A stretch of DNA of 64,000 nucleotides. Origin: Luteimicrobium sp042670205. Lineage in GTDB: Bacteria; Actinomycetota; Actinomycetes; Actinomycetales; Cellulomonadaceae. The notes beneath the pieces were generated by a model. The model had not been told where the DNA came from, made no database searches, and saw only the letters and a program-made list of their open reading frames with translations. Of the stretch, positions 44,504-53,309 are shown piece by piece. Positions within the stretch are counted from its first letter, which is position 1. Each line of letters starts with the position of its first letter. The stretch lies in the NCBI RefSeq assembly GCF_042670205.1, contig NZ_JBHUWD010000001.1, positions 124,001 to 188,000 on the forward strand, in the 5' to 3' direction. The position numbers and the translations under genes were made by a program.

Positions 44504-45478
44504 ATGGTGCACCGCGTCGCTGTTCTCGCGCTGGAGTCGGTCGTAGCGTTCGACCTCGGGATCGCCGCCCGGGTGCTCAACGAGGCGCGGGGACCCGACG
44601 GGGAGCCGCTGTACGACGTCGTGACGTGCACGATCGGCGGTAGGCCGGTGCGGACCGACGGCGACCTCCTGCTCGCGGCCGCCCACGACGAGAGCGCGCT
44701 CGCGTCGGCACAGACGGTCGTCGTCGCGACTCAGGAGCCGACCGGCCGGCTCCTCGCGGAGGGCGCGCTGGAGCCCGAGGTCGCGCGGGCCCTCGCCCTC
44801 ATCAGGCCCGAGGCGCGCGTCGTCAGCCTCTGCACCTCGGCGTTCGTCCTCGCGGCCGCGGGTTTGCTCGACGGCCTGAAGGCGACGACGCACTGGGCGC
44901 TCGCGCTGCGCTTCCGCGAGCTCTTCCCGGCGGTGCGGCTCGATCCCGACGTGCTCTTCGTGGACAACGGGCGTGTGCTCACCGGTGCGGGCGCCGCCGC
45001 AGGGATCGACCTCTTCCTGCACCTGGTCCGCCGTGACCACGGGAGCGCGGTCGCGAACGTCGCTGCCCGGCACTGCGTCGCCGCGCCGTGGCGGGACGGG
45101 GGACAGGCGCAGTTCCTCGAGCTCCCGACGCCGTCGGCGACCGCGAGCACCACAGGCCCGACGCGCGCGTGGGCCCTCGAGCACCTCGCCGACCCGTTGT
45201 CCTTGGAGCGGCTCGCGGCCCACGCGCACCTGAGCGTGCGGACCTTCACGCGGCGCTTCCGGGCCGAGGTCGGGGTGAGCCCGGCGCAGTGGCTGACCCG
45301 GCAGCGTCTCGAGCGTGCCCGGTGGTTGCTGGAGTCGTCGGGCCTCCCGGTCGAGCAGGTCGCCAGTGCCGTCGGCCTGGGGAGCCCGATGGCGTTGCGC
45401 CGTCACTTCGCGGCGACGTTCGGGGTGTCGCCGTCGACCTACCGGCGCACCTTCCGCGGGGTCGAGGTCGCCGCCTGA
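44504..45478 (+). CDS. GlxA-type AraC family regulator with DJ-1/PfpI domain
   Basis: A 324-aa regulator. An N-terminal DJ-1/PfpI-like ligand domain (about 1-170: MVHRVAVLALESVVAFDLGI, RVVSLCTSAFVLAAAGLLDG) carries the Cys of the nucleophile-elbow-like loop. The C-terminal AraC domain (about 215-320) has two helix-turn-helix units, LSLERLAAHAHLSVRTFTRR and PVEQVASAVGLGSPMALRRH. I chose ATG 44504; TATCGT 12 bp upstream may be a -10 box, which would give a very short leader. It may act on the divergent oxidoreductase gene. Confidence 0.92.
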   Translation: MVHRVAVLALESVVAFDLGIAARVLNEARGPDGEPLYDVVTCTIGGRPVRTDGDLLLAAAHDESALASAQTVVVATQEPTGRLLAEGALEPEVARALALIRPEARVVSLCTSAFVLAAAGLLDGLKATTHWALALRFRELFPAVRLDPDVLFVDNGRVLTGAGAAAGIDLFLHLVRRDHGSAVANVAARHCVAAPWRDGGQAQFLELPTPSATASTTGPTRAWALEHLADPLSLERLAAHAHLSVRTFTRRFRAEVGVSPAQWLTRQRLERARWLLESSGLPVEQVASAVGLGSPMALRRHFAATFGVSPSTYRRTFRGVEVAA

Positions 45479-45503
45479 CCGTCGCGGACGTCCGATCCGC
45501 CCG

Positions 45504-45518
45504 TTGACAACGATGTCA
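45504..45518. promoter_or_regulatory. LacI-type operator overlapping a -35-like box, upstream of the GH2 gene
   Basis: TTGACAACGATGTCA contains the inverted repeat TGACA-ACGA-TGTCA, the form typical of LacI-family sugar repressors, and TTGACA can serve as -35. It lies 72 bp before the GH2 start. No LacI gene is in the window. Confidence 0.65.
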
Positions 45519-45589
45519 CCGGTGTTGAAGACTCCACGCGAACGCGACGGTCACCGCGGACCGTCGACGGCACGAGGAGGCCCCCGAGG

Positions 45590-48500
45590 ATGTCGGACCA
45601 CACCACGACGGACGCGCCCGCCGATCCGAGCGGCGGCTCGGGCTTCAGCCGCCGGAAGTTTCTCGGGGTCAACGCCACCGTGCTCGCGACGGTCGCGCTC
45701 GCTGCCGCGACGCCGTCGGCGGCCCGGGCGGCAGGACGCGTCAACCCGGCCCTCCGGGGAACCGACCTCGCGGTCTACCGGCCCGTCTCCGTCTCGTCGA
45801 CGGCCCTCGCGCCCGCCGCGCCAGAGTTCGCCGTCGACGGTCTGAGCGAGGTCGGCGTGAAGGGGACCGGCTGGCGCGCGGGCGACGGCGCCGACCAGTG
45901 GATCGCCGTCGACCTCCAGGGGCTCTGCACCGTCACCGGGGTGCGCGTGACGTTCGAGGCCCAGCAGGGCGACCCGGCCTTCGAGCCGACCCCCGGCGAC
46001 AACCCGCGGAGCGGGACGACGGGCTGGGAGATCCTGTCGAGCTACGCGAGCGCGTTCGCGGTCCAGACGTCGCGCGACGGGAAGTCGTGGTCCACGGCCC
46101 GCAGCGTCACCGACTCCTCGGGCGGCGTCGTCGACGTCGTGCTCGACGCGCCCGTCAAGGCCCGCTGGGTCCGGCTGCGCTCGAGCGCGCTGTCGACCAC
46201 GAACCCGCTCGGCGTGAACGGCTTCGAGGTCTACGGGTCGGCCCCCGCCTCCCGGCCTCCGGCGACGGGCTGGACCGACTGGCCGACCGACCACCGTCCG
46301 GCGCCCGTGCTCCGGGTCGCGGACGACGGGACGGTCCCGGTCGAGTCGGGCTGGCGCCTCACGTTCGACGAGCGCGTCGGCGGCGCGGACGGCGCGGCGC
46401 TGTCGTCACGCGGCGTCGACACGAGCGGGTGGCTCCCGGCCACGGTGCCCGGGACCGTGCTCGCGACCCTCGTCGAGCGCGGTCTGCTCCCGGACCCGGT
46501 CTTCGGCCTCGACAACCTGCACGTGCCCGAAGCGCTGTCCCGGCACGCGTGGTGGTACCGCCGCGAGCTCACCGTGCCGCACGGCCTCGACACCGGCGCC
46601 GGGCGGCACGTCTGGCTCGAGCTCGACGGCGTCAACCACGAGGCCGAGCTGTGGCTCAACGGCACCCGGCTGGGCACGCTGAGCCACCCGTTCGCGCGCG
46701 CGTCCTACGACGTGACCGACGCGCTCGAGGCGCACGGCAGCCAGGTGCTCGCCGCGCGGCTGAGCCCGATGCCGAAGCCCGGGAGCCCCGGCGACAAGGG
46801 CCCCGACGGCTCGGCGTACACGGACGCCGGGTCCGATCTGGTGAACCAGGCGTCGCCCACCTGGCTGTCCGTGACCGGCTGGGACTGGATGCCCGCCGTC
46901 CGCGACCGCGCCACGGGCATCTGGAACCACGTCCGGCTGCGGTCGACGGGGGCGCTCGTCGTGGGCGACCTGCGGATCGACACGACGCTCCCGGGCCTTC
47001 CCGACCTGTCGGTCGCCGAGCTCGCCATCACGGTTCCGGTGACCAACGCCGACGACGTCGCCCGCACCGCTCAGGTGCGCGTCGCGCCTCTCCCCGGCGT
47101 CAGCGCGACCCGGACGGTCACCGTCCCGGCGGGCGCGACCGTCGACGTCACGTTCACGCCGGAGAGCGACGCCGCGCTCCGCGTCCGCGACCCGGAGCTG
47201 TGGTGGCCCAACGGCTACGGCGAGCCCGCGCTGCACGATCTCGTCGTCAGGGTCACCGACCGGGGCAAGGTCAGCGACACCCGCACGGTCCGCTACGGGA
47301 TCCGGCAGTTCGACTACGCCTACGGCTCGCCGCTCGCCCCGCCCTCGGGCTCGGACCGCGTCGAGCAGACCGTCGACGTCGGGAGCGCGACCGCGCGGTA
47401 CGTGCGCATCTACGCCGACTCGCGCGCCAGCATGTGGGGCGTGTCCATGTGGACGCTGTCCGTCCTCGACGCCGCCGGCACCGACCTCGCGCGAGGCAGG
47501 CCGGTGGAGGCGTCGTCCGTCGACCAGCCGGGGCACGAGGCCCCGAACGCCGTCGACGGCGACCCCTCGACACGCTGGTCCTCGAACTACACCGACGGCC
47601 AGTGGATCCGCGTCGACCTGGGCAGCGCCGCCACGTTCGAGAAGGTAGCGATCGTCTGGGAGACCGGGCTCGCGGCGAAGTTCCGCGTCCAGACCTCGCC
47701 CGACGGCGACTCCTGGACCGACGTGAAGTCCGTCGACAACGGCTCGACGCCCCTCCAGCTCAGCGTGAACGGCACCAAGGTCCTCTGCCGGGGCGGCAAC
47801 TGGGGCTGGGACGAGCTGCTGCGCCGGGGGCTGGACGGCCGGCTCGAGGCCATGGTCCGCATGCACCGGCACATGAACTTCACGATGATCCGGGTGTGGC
47901 TCGGCACGAGCAACCGCGAGGAGCTGTACCGGCTCTGCGACGAGAACGGGATCCTCGTCTGGAACGACTTCCCGCTCGCCTGGTTCCTCGACCCGCCGGA
48001 CCACGCGCTGTTCCTGGCCCAGTGCCGCGACACGGTCCTGCGCTACCGGACCCACCCGTGCCTCGCCGTCTGGTGCGGGGCCAACGAGGGGACGCCGCCC
48101 GCCGAGGTCGACAACGGGCTGCGGGCCGCGGTCCGGGAGCTCACACCGCTCCTGTACCAGAGCAACTCGCGCGAGGGCATCGTCTCGGGCGGCGGCGCGT
48201 ACTGGCACGTCTCGCCCGACCAGTACTACACGGGCGGCGGCACGTGGAACAGCTTCGGGTTCCACACGGAGGTCGGCATCCCGACCGTCTCCGTGGCGGC
48301 GAGCATGCGGAACCTCGTCGGCGACGGGCAGGAGTGGCCGCCGGGTGACGCGTGGTTCCTCCACGACTGGGCCACCAAGGGCGCGGCGGGCGTGTCCGGG
48401 TACCGCGACGTCATCGAGAAGCAGCTCGGCGACGCGACCGACCTCGACGACTTCTGCACCAAGGCCCAGCTCGTCAACTACGAGGGCATGCGGGCCATGT

Positions 48501-49261
48501 TCGAGGCCTGGAACGCCAAGCTCTTCGAGCCGGCGTCCGGCCTCCTGCTGTGGATGAGCAACCCGGCCTGGCACTCCACCGTCTGGCAGACCTACGACTA
48601 CGACCTCGACGTCAACGGCAGCTACTACGGCGCGCGCAAGGGCTGCGAGCCCCTCCACGTCCAGGCCGACGCGACCGACTGGACGCTCCGCGTCACCAAC
48701 CACACGACGACGGCGCTGCGGGGCGCGCGCGTGCGGGCCGAGGTCCTGGGCCTCGACGGCAGGGCGCTCGCGGACCCGGTGACGGCGGACGTGACCGTCG
48801 GGCCGTCCGCGACGACGGCGCTGTCGAAGGTGCCGTTCGGCGACGACCTGCCCGCCGCGCACCTGCTGCGGCTCCGGCTGACCGACGCCCACGGCGCGCT
48901 CGTCTCGGAGAACGTCTACTGGCGCTACCGCAAGGACGAGGACCTGCGCGCGCTCGGGTCGCTCGGGCGGGCGCGGCTGACGGCGCGCGCGTCGTGGCGG
49001 CGAGCGTCCGGCAAGGGCGAGGTGACGGTCCGGAACGTCGGGTCGACGGTCGCGGCGATGGTCCGCGTCTCGCTGCGCGACCGGGTGTCGGGCGAGCGCG
49101 TGCTGCCGGTGCTGGCGAGCGACAACTACGTCTGGCTGCTGCCGGGGGAGTCGCGCACGCTGACGCTCGAGGACGCCGGCTGGGCGAGGCACGAGCCGCC
49201 CGTGGACGTCGTCGTCGAGGGGTACAACGTCGAGACGTTCACGACGCGCCCGGCGCTCTGA
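45590..49261 (+). CDS. Tat-exported GH2 glycoside hydrolase with discoidin-like domains
   Basis: A 1,223-aa exo-acting beta-glycosidase of family GH2, closest in layout to exo-beta-glucosaminidases and beta-mannosidases. A Tat signal (SRRKFLG at 20-26, hydrophobic h-region to about 48) is followed by a discoidin/F5-8C-like domain (55-225), the GH2 sugar-binding domain (WWYRRELTVP, LELDGVNHEAELWLNG) and the Ig-like domain (WWPNGYGEPALHDL). A second discoidin-like domain (about 584-722) follows, then the TIM barrel (LSVNGTKVLCRGGNWGWDE). Likely acid/base is Glu833 in CGANEG and nucleophile Glu894 in FHTEVG. C-terminal beta domains end the protein. AGGAGG precedes the ATG. Exact substrate unknown. 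Confidence 0.9.
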   Translation: MSDHTTTDAPADPSGGSGFSRRKFLGVNATVLATVALAAATPSAARAAGRVNPALRGTDLAVYRPVSVSSTALAPAAPEFAVDGLSEVGVKGTGWRAGDGADQWIAVDLQGLCTVTGVRVTFEAQQGDPAFEPTPGDNPRSGTTGWEILSSYASAFAVQTSRDGKSWSTARSVTDSSGGVVDVVLDAPVKARWVRLRSSALSTTNPLGVNGFEVYGSAPASRPPATGWTDWPTDHRPAPVLRVADDGTVPVESGWRLTFDERVGGADGAALSSRGVDTSGWLPATVPGTVLATLVERGLLPDPVFGLDNLHVPEALSRHAWWYRRELTVPHGLDTGAGRHVWLELDGVNHEAELWLNGTRLGTLSHPFARASYDVTDALEAHGSQVLAARLSPMPKPGSPGDKGPDGSAYTDAGSDLVNQASPTWLSVTGWDWMPAVRDRATGIWNHVRLRSTGALVVGDLRIDTTLPGLPDLSVAELAITVPVTNADDVARTAQVRVAPLPGVSATRTVTVPAGATVDVTFTPESDAALRVRDPELWWPNGYGEPALHDLVVRVTDRGKVSDTRTVRYGIRQFDYAYGSPLAPPSGSDRVEQTVDVGSATARYVRIYADSRASMWGVSMWTLSVLDAAGTDLARGRPVEASSVDQPGHEAPNAVDGDPSTRWSSNYTDGQWIRVDLGSAATFEKVAIVWETGLAAKFRVQTSPDGDSWTDVKSVDNGSTPLQLSVNGTKVLCRGGNWGWDELLRRGLDGRLEAMVRMHRHMNFTMIRVWLGTSNREELYRLCDENGILVWNDFPLAWFLDPPDHALFLAQCRDTVLRYRTHPCLAVWCGANEGTPPAEVDNGLRAAVRELTPLLYQSNSREGIVSGGGAYWHVSPDQYYTGGGTWNSFGFHTEVGIPTVSVAASMRNLVGDGQEWPPGDAWFLHDWATKGAAGVSGYRDVIEKQLGDATDLDDFCTKAQLVNYEGMRAMFEAWNAKLFEPASGLLLWMSNPAWHSTVWQTYDYDLDVNGSYYGARKGCEPLHVQADATDWTLRVTNHTTTALRGARVRAEVLGLDGRALADPVTADVTVGPSATTALSKVPFGDDLPAAHLLRLRLTDAHGALVSENVYWRYRKDEDLRALGSLGRARLTARASWRRASGKGEVTVRNVGSTVAAMVRVSLRDRVSGERVLPVLASDNYVWLLPGESRTLTLEDAGWARHEPPVDVVVEGYNVETFTTRPAL

Positions 49262-49299
49262 GCGCCCGACGTCGTCGTCGGCCGCTCTGCTGGAATGGA

Positions 49300-49533
49300 G
49301 GGCATGGAGCTCTAGCGGCTCGCGCCCGACTCCCCCTCGCCGGGGTGGTCGAGCACTACGGGGTGGTGCGGGCGCCTGCACCACCCGAGGAGCTGCGCCG
49401 CTGTCCTGATGCCGGACGGGCGCGCCACCGTGCTGCTGTGCCTCGGCGTACCCGGCCTGCGGCTGCGTCTCGGGTCGTCTACGGCGCGGACCCGACCGGC
49501 ACGCTGACGGGCCTGCGTCAGCGTGCCGCGTGA
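49300..49533 (+). pseudogene. Decayed fragment resembling the N-terminus of an AraC-type regulator
   Basis: Three frames in succession give pieces that read like one ancestral protein: PLAGVVEHYGVVRAPAPPEE, then LMPDGRATVLLCLGVPGLRL, then VVYGADPTGTLTGL. The order, with a W/Y-rich start and a PDG-x5-LG motif, resembles the DUF6597-type sensor half of AraC regulators. A stop follows six codons after ATG 49303 and at least two frameshifts separate the pieces. The helix-turn-helix half is missing. This is an inference from pattern only. Confidence 0.4.
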
Positions 49534-50465
49534 GCCTGGACGGTCTCCGCGTACAGGCCGAACGCGGGCTTCGGCTGGTAGCGGAGATCGGTCAGTCCGA
49601 AGCTGCCGAAGAGAGAGTCGTCGTCGGTGGCGTCGCGCAGCGAGAAGTGGGTGTAGGACTCGACGCACGCCGTCGGGTCGAGCACCGCCGTGACCATGGC
49701 CCCGACGAGCTCGGCCTGCCGTGCTTCCCCGCGGCCCGCGCCCGTCGGGCAGCCGTGCTCGGTGAGGCGTAGCGGTAGGTGGTCCAGGCCTGCAGGCAGC
49801 AGGGCTAGACGGCGGTGCTCGGCGAGGAGCCAGGAGCACGCGGCGCCGGTGTCCGCTCCGGGCGGCAGCGGACGGAAGACGTCGGGAAAGGCGTCGAGCC
49901 CGACGTGGTCCAGCGAGGCGCGAAACGCGTCTCCTCCGAGTGTTGTCAGGCGGCTGAAGAAGCCCGGGTCGCCGAACAGGACCGTGGTGTTCGTGCCGAC
50001 CGTGGCGTCGAGCCCGAGCTGTGTGATCGCGTCGCGAGCGGCGGCGACGCCGGCGACCACGGCGTCGAGCACCGCTGGGTAGGAGCCGTCGAGCGTCGGG
50101 TTGTCGACGACGTTGATCTCCTCGCCGACCTGCACGGTGTCGAGCACGGCGGCGTAGGTCTCGATCATGGTCCGCACGAACCGGCGGTATCCGGACACGT
50201 CGCCGCGTGCGGACTGGTACTGCAGGACGAGGTCGAGGCGGCACCCGCTCGCGGTGTACGCCAGCACGTCCGTCGGGGCCTGCGTCGTCGTGTCGCCCGC
50301 GGAACGCTGGTCGTGGAACCGCGCATACGCGCGGACATGGAACGGAGCGCCGGCCCGCAGCGCGTCGATGGCCGTCAGCGCCGCGGCGGGGTCGTCCGGC
50401 ACGTCGCCGAGGAGCGTGCCGTCCGCGGTGCCGAGGGCGCCGCCCGGGTAGATGCCGAAGCGCAT
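49518..50465 (-). CDS. Putative TIM-barrel glycosidase-like protein
   Basis: A 315-aa protein that I do not assign to a named family. The layout suggests a clan GH-A type (beta/alpha)8 barrel: GAPFHVRAYARFHDQ, LDLVLQYQSARGDVSGYRRF, VQVGEEINVVDNPTLDGSYP (a possible acid/base Glu after strand 4), LDHVGLDAFPDVF, and LRLTEHGCPTGAGR (a possible nucleophile Glu after strand 7), then YTHFSLRDATDDDS. No signal peptide is seen. It diverges from a PadR regulator across 65 bp. A sugar-related role fits the nearby GH2 gene but is not shown. Confidence 0.75.
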   Translation of the reverse strand: MRFGIYPGGALGTADGTLLGDVPDDPAAALTAIDALRAGAPFHVRAYARFHDQRSAGDTTTQAPTDVLAYTASGCRLDLVLQYQSARGDVSGYRRFVRTMIETYAAVLDTVQVGEEINVVDNPTLDGSYPAVLDAVVAGVAAARDAITQLGLDATVGTNTTVLFGDPGFFSRLTTLGGDAFRASLDHVGLDAFPDVFRPLPPGADTGAACSWLLAEHRRLALLPAGLDHLPLRLTEHGCPTGAGRGEARQAELVGAMVTAVLDPTACVESYTHFSLRDATDDDSLFGSFGLTDLRYQPKPAFGLYAETVQAHAAR

Positions 50466-50499
50466 GTTCGCTCACTTCCTCTGGGTCGCGTGAGGCGAG

Positions 50500-50530
50500 C
50501 ATAGTCTAAATAGACGGTAGTCTGACGGGT
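50500..50530. promoter_or_regulatory. AT-rich inverted repeat between glycosidase-like and padR genes
   Basis: GTCTA-AA-TAGAC at 50504-50515, followed by another AGTCT, lies in the 65-bp divergent gap and stands out by its AT content. It is a candidate PadR operator and promoter core. Confidence 0.5.
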
Positions 50531-51097
50531 GTGCCCGGATCTCTCCTCAAGAACCCCGTGATCGTCTCGGTGCTCGGCCTGCTGGTTGAGCGACCGCTGC
50601 ACCTCTACGCGCTCTCCCACGAGCTGGATCGTCGGCTCGACGCGCAGGGGCTGCCGCTCGGACGCGGCTCGCTGCGGAACGTCCTGACGGCGCTCGTGGA
50701 GGCGGGCTGGGTGGGCGTCGACGAGCGGGAGACGCCGACCGGGACACGGTCCGTCTTCGCGACCACGGAGGCGGGGGTGCGCGAGCTACGGGACCGCGTC
50801 GAGCGACAGATCGCCGACCCGCGGGCCGACCACGACCACATGGCGCAGGCGGTCGCGTACCTCGGACTCCTCGACCCGGCGGACGCAGCGGACCTGCTTC
50901 GGCGCCGAGCGGCGGAGGTGCGGGCGATCATCGAGGCCATCCGTGCGGGCATCGACGCCGCAGGCGCCGCGGACCTGCCTGAGCTCTACGTGGTGGAGGG
51001 CGGGTACGCGCTCGCGCTGCGCACCGCCGAGGCGACCTGGCTCGAGGAGACCGCCCTCCGCATCCAGGCGGGCGAGCTCGCCTGGCCCGCCTCGTAG
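50531..51097 (+). CDS. PadR family transcriptional regulator
   Basis: A 188-aa winged-helix regulator starting at GTG 50531. The PadR domain (about 8-85) has VIVSVLGLLVERPLHLYALS, RGSLRNVLTALVEAGWVGVD and TRSVFATTEAGVRELRDRVE. A C-terminal helical part (Vir_C-like) forms the dimer. It is divergent from the glycosidase-like gene, its likely target, and convergent with the MetE-like gene. Confidence 0.92.
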   Translation: MPGSLLKNPVIVSVLGLLVERPLHLYALSHELDRRLDAQGLPLGRGSLRNVLTALVEAGWVGVDERETPTGTRSVFATTEAGVRELRDRVERQIADPRADHDHMAQAVAYLGLLDPADAADLLRRRAAEVRAIIEAIRAGIDAAGAADLPELYVVEGGYALALRTAEATWLEETALRIQAGELAWPAS

Positions 51098-51107
51098 CCG
51101 GGCCGCG

Positions 51108-52184
51108 TCAGGCCAGCGCCGCGGCGACGTCGGCGTGCAGGCGCAGCAGCGGGACCGTCCGCTCGGCCGGTCCGCGTCCGAACCCGCACTCGGTCGCGAT
51201 CCCGAACTCCGGCACGGCGGTCCGGGCTGCGGCGGCACGGCGGAGCGCGCCCTCGACGCCGTCCTCGTGGTGCACGAGCCCGAGGAAGACGGTCGCGCCG
51301 TCGGGCCACGCGGCGTCGGCCAGAGGCGCGAAGTAGGCCTCGTCGTCCCGCTCGATCGGGACGGGCAGGTGGATCCAGTCGACCCGGCGCTCCACGGTGC
51401 GGGCGATGCCCGTGACGACGTCAGCGAGCGTGCTCGCGTCCTTCGGCTGGACGAAGTGGTGCTCCTCGACGTCGCCGTAGCAGAGGTGCCAGCCCAGGGA
51501 GACGTCGTCGGGCACGGCGGCGGCGTAGCGGGCGGCGCGCTCGACGACGCCGGCCAGCACCTCGGCAGGCTCGTCGGACCACCACGCGCGCATCCGGTGC
51601 CCGCGGATCTCCACCCGCTCCAGGAGCCCGAACTCGAGCGCGGTGTCCCACTGGATCGCGAGATCGTCGTGGGGGACGCCGTCGAGGATGCGAGCGAGCT
51701 CGGCGAGGACCGCCCGCTCGTACACGGGCTCGACGGGGGCCTTGGCGTCGTCGGCGAAGAAGCTCCCGACCACGCCCGCCGCGGTGGGCAGGGAGACCTG
51801 GAACCGGACGCCGGCGGGGATCACGCCGCCGTCGCGCAGCCGGGAGAACGTCGCGTACGACTCGAGGGCGGCGTCCGCGTAGCCGAGCGGCGGGAGCTCG
51901 AGCGACGCGGCGTCGATGCCCGGGGCGAGCGCGATGGGCCGGTTGTCGAAGAGGCCGCGCAGCAGCGGGCCGGGCTCGCCGGTCCGCACGAGGCCCGGCG
52001 TGGCGTCGAAGCGCGACTTCTGGAACTGGATCCAGTAGAAGCGCTCGCCGACCTCGCCGTCGGGGATGCGGGCCACGCCGTCCCCGAGGGTCTCGGCGAC
52101 GACACGGAACACGGACTCGGCGTCGGGCTGCGAGACGCTGCCGACCAGGTGGGAGAGCACGGGCACGTCCCCATTCTCGGTCAC
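51108..52184 (-). CDS. MetE C-terminal-like zinc methyltransferase-fold protein
   Basis: A 358-aa protein of the UROD/MetE-like barrel superfamily. The zinc site of cobalamin-independent methionine synthase is recognisable: HxC in LGWHLCYGDVEE (His233, Cys235) and the distal Cys in IATECGFGRG (Cys333). Nearby acidic residues may be the fourth ligand. The N-terminal duplicate of full MetE is missing, so it is a stand-alone C-terminal-type protein. PVLSHLVGSVSQPD and RIPDGEVGERFYWIQFQ at the start are typical of this subgroup, whose substrate is unknown. Confidence 0.85.
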   Translation of the reverse strand: MTENGDVPVLSHLVGSVSQPDAESVFRVVAETLGDGVARIPDGEVGERFYWIQFQKSRFDATPGLVRTGEPGPLLRGLFDNRPIALAPGIDAASLELPPLGYADAALESYATFSRLRDGGVIPAGVRFQVSLPTAAGVVGSFFADDAKAPVEPVYERAVLAELARILDGVPHDDLAIQWDTALEFGLLERVEIRGHRMRAWWSDEPAEVLAGVVERAARYAAAVPDDVSLGWHLCYGDVEEHHFVQPKDASTLADVVTGIARTVERRVDWIHLPVPIERDDEAYFAPLADAAWPDGATVFLGLVHHEDGVEGALRRAAAARTAVPEFGIATECGFGRGPAERTVPLLRLHADVAAALA

Positions 52185-52321
52185 GCCGACGACCCGCGCG
52201 GATCCCCGGTCGGCGTCGGGGACGAACGTCGCGCGACGCCCCGCGGACGACGCGGCGAACGTCCGCGGAACATCGCACCAACTCCCTCCCGCACCGCCGC
52301 GCGCGCCGACATACTCCGGCT

Positions 52322-53284
52322 GTGCACGACGAGATCTCCCGGCTTGCCCGCAACGTCGCGTCCCGTCCCGGGGCCGCCCTCGCCGGTGTCGTCGGCGACC
52401 TCGCGCAGCCCGTCCTCGTCGTGGGGGCGACCGTCCCCGTCGGGCAGCTCGAGGTCCTGTTCCGGCGGCCCGAGGTGTCGTGCGTCGTCGTCCAGGACGA
52501 GGACGAGCAGGCGCGTACCGGCATCGTCACGCGGGCCGGACTCGCCGCGGCGCTGACCGGTCGGCTGGGGTACGGGCGTGCCGTCCTCGACCGCAAGCCG
52601 ACGTCGTCGATCGCCGACTGGTCGCCGCTCGTCGTGCCGCCGGGGCTCCCGGTGTCCGAGGTCGCGCTCTCCGCGATGGCGCGCGTCGACGAGCGCCGGT
52701 ACGACGACGTCCTCGTCGCCGGGTCGAGCTGGAGCAGCGCGAGCACCGCCGACGTCATGCGCTCGCTCGTCGCGGCCCTCACCGACCGGTCGACGCACGA
52801 CCCTCAGACCCGGCTACCCATGCGCGCCCCGACCTGGCACGCACTGGCCCACCGGTGCGGGCTGCTGCGGGGCAGCGGGACCCGCGTCGTCCTGCTGCTG
52901 CTCGACGTGCGCGACATGGCCGGGATCAACGCCCGCCACGGGCAGGGCGGGGGAGACACGATGCTGCTCGCCCTCGCCGCACGGCTGCAGGCGGCGCTTC
53001 CCCGAGGCTGCGAGGCGGGACGCGTCGACGGGGACCGGTTCGCCGTCCTCGCGACGCTTCCCGCGATGGACGACATCACCGCCGCCGCCTCCGCGGACGC
53101 CCTGCGGCAGCACCTGCTCCGGGAGCTCGCCGTCCCGCCCGAGGGCGTCGAGCCCGCGCTGTGGCCGGTGCTGCACTCGTCGGTCGTGTGGTCCGTCGCT
53201 GGCGCCGGGAACCCCGACGAGCTGATCCGCGAGGCCGAACGGCGCCTGCTGCGGTCGGCGGCGGGGCTCGCCCGGGCGTCGTGA
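52322..53284 (+). CDS. CBS-pair protein with degenerate GGDEF domain
   Basis: A 320-aa protein starting at GTG 52322. Residues about 20-150 look like two CBS-type motifs (VVGATVPVGQLEVLFRRPEV, TGIVTRAGLAAALTG, VPPGLPVSEVALSAM). Residues 158-315 have a GGDEF fold: the linker DPQTRLPMRAPTWHAL replaces DPLTGLPNR, LLLDVRDMAGINARHGQGGG is helix 1, and DGDRF at 236-240 stands where GGDEF should be. The catalytic Glu and second Gly are lost, so it is probably not a cyclase. It may bind nucleotides or a protein partner. Confidence 0.82.
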   Translation: MHDEISRLARNVASRPGAALAGVVGDLAQPVLVVGATVPVGQLEVLFRRPEVSCVVVQDEDEQARTGIVTRAGLAAALTGRLGYGRAVLDRKPTSSIADWSPLVVPPGLPVSEVALSAMARVDERRYDDVLVAGSSWSSASTADVMRSLVAALTDRSTHDPQTRLPMRAPTWHALAHRCGLLRGSGTRVVLLLLDVRDMAGINARHGQGGGDTMLLALAARLQAALPRGCEAGRVDGDRFAVLATLPAMDDITAAASADALRQHLLRELAVPPEGVEPALWPVLHSSVVWSVAGAGNPDELIREAERRLLRSAAGLARAS

Positions 53285-53309
53285 CCGGCGTCGTGCCTAC
53301 GGTGGGGGC

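Noticed and set aside
48352..49533. A 393-codon plus-strand frame over the GH2 3' end
   Set aside because: It is a different frame from GH2 with Arg/Gly-rich translation; only its last part, beyond the GH2 stop, resembles the AraC remnant.
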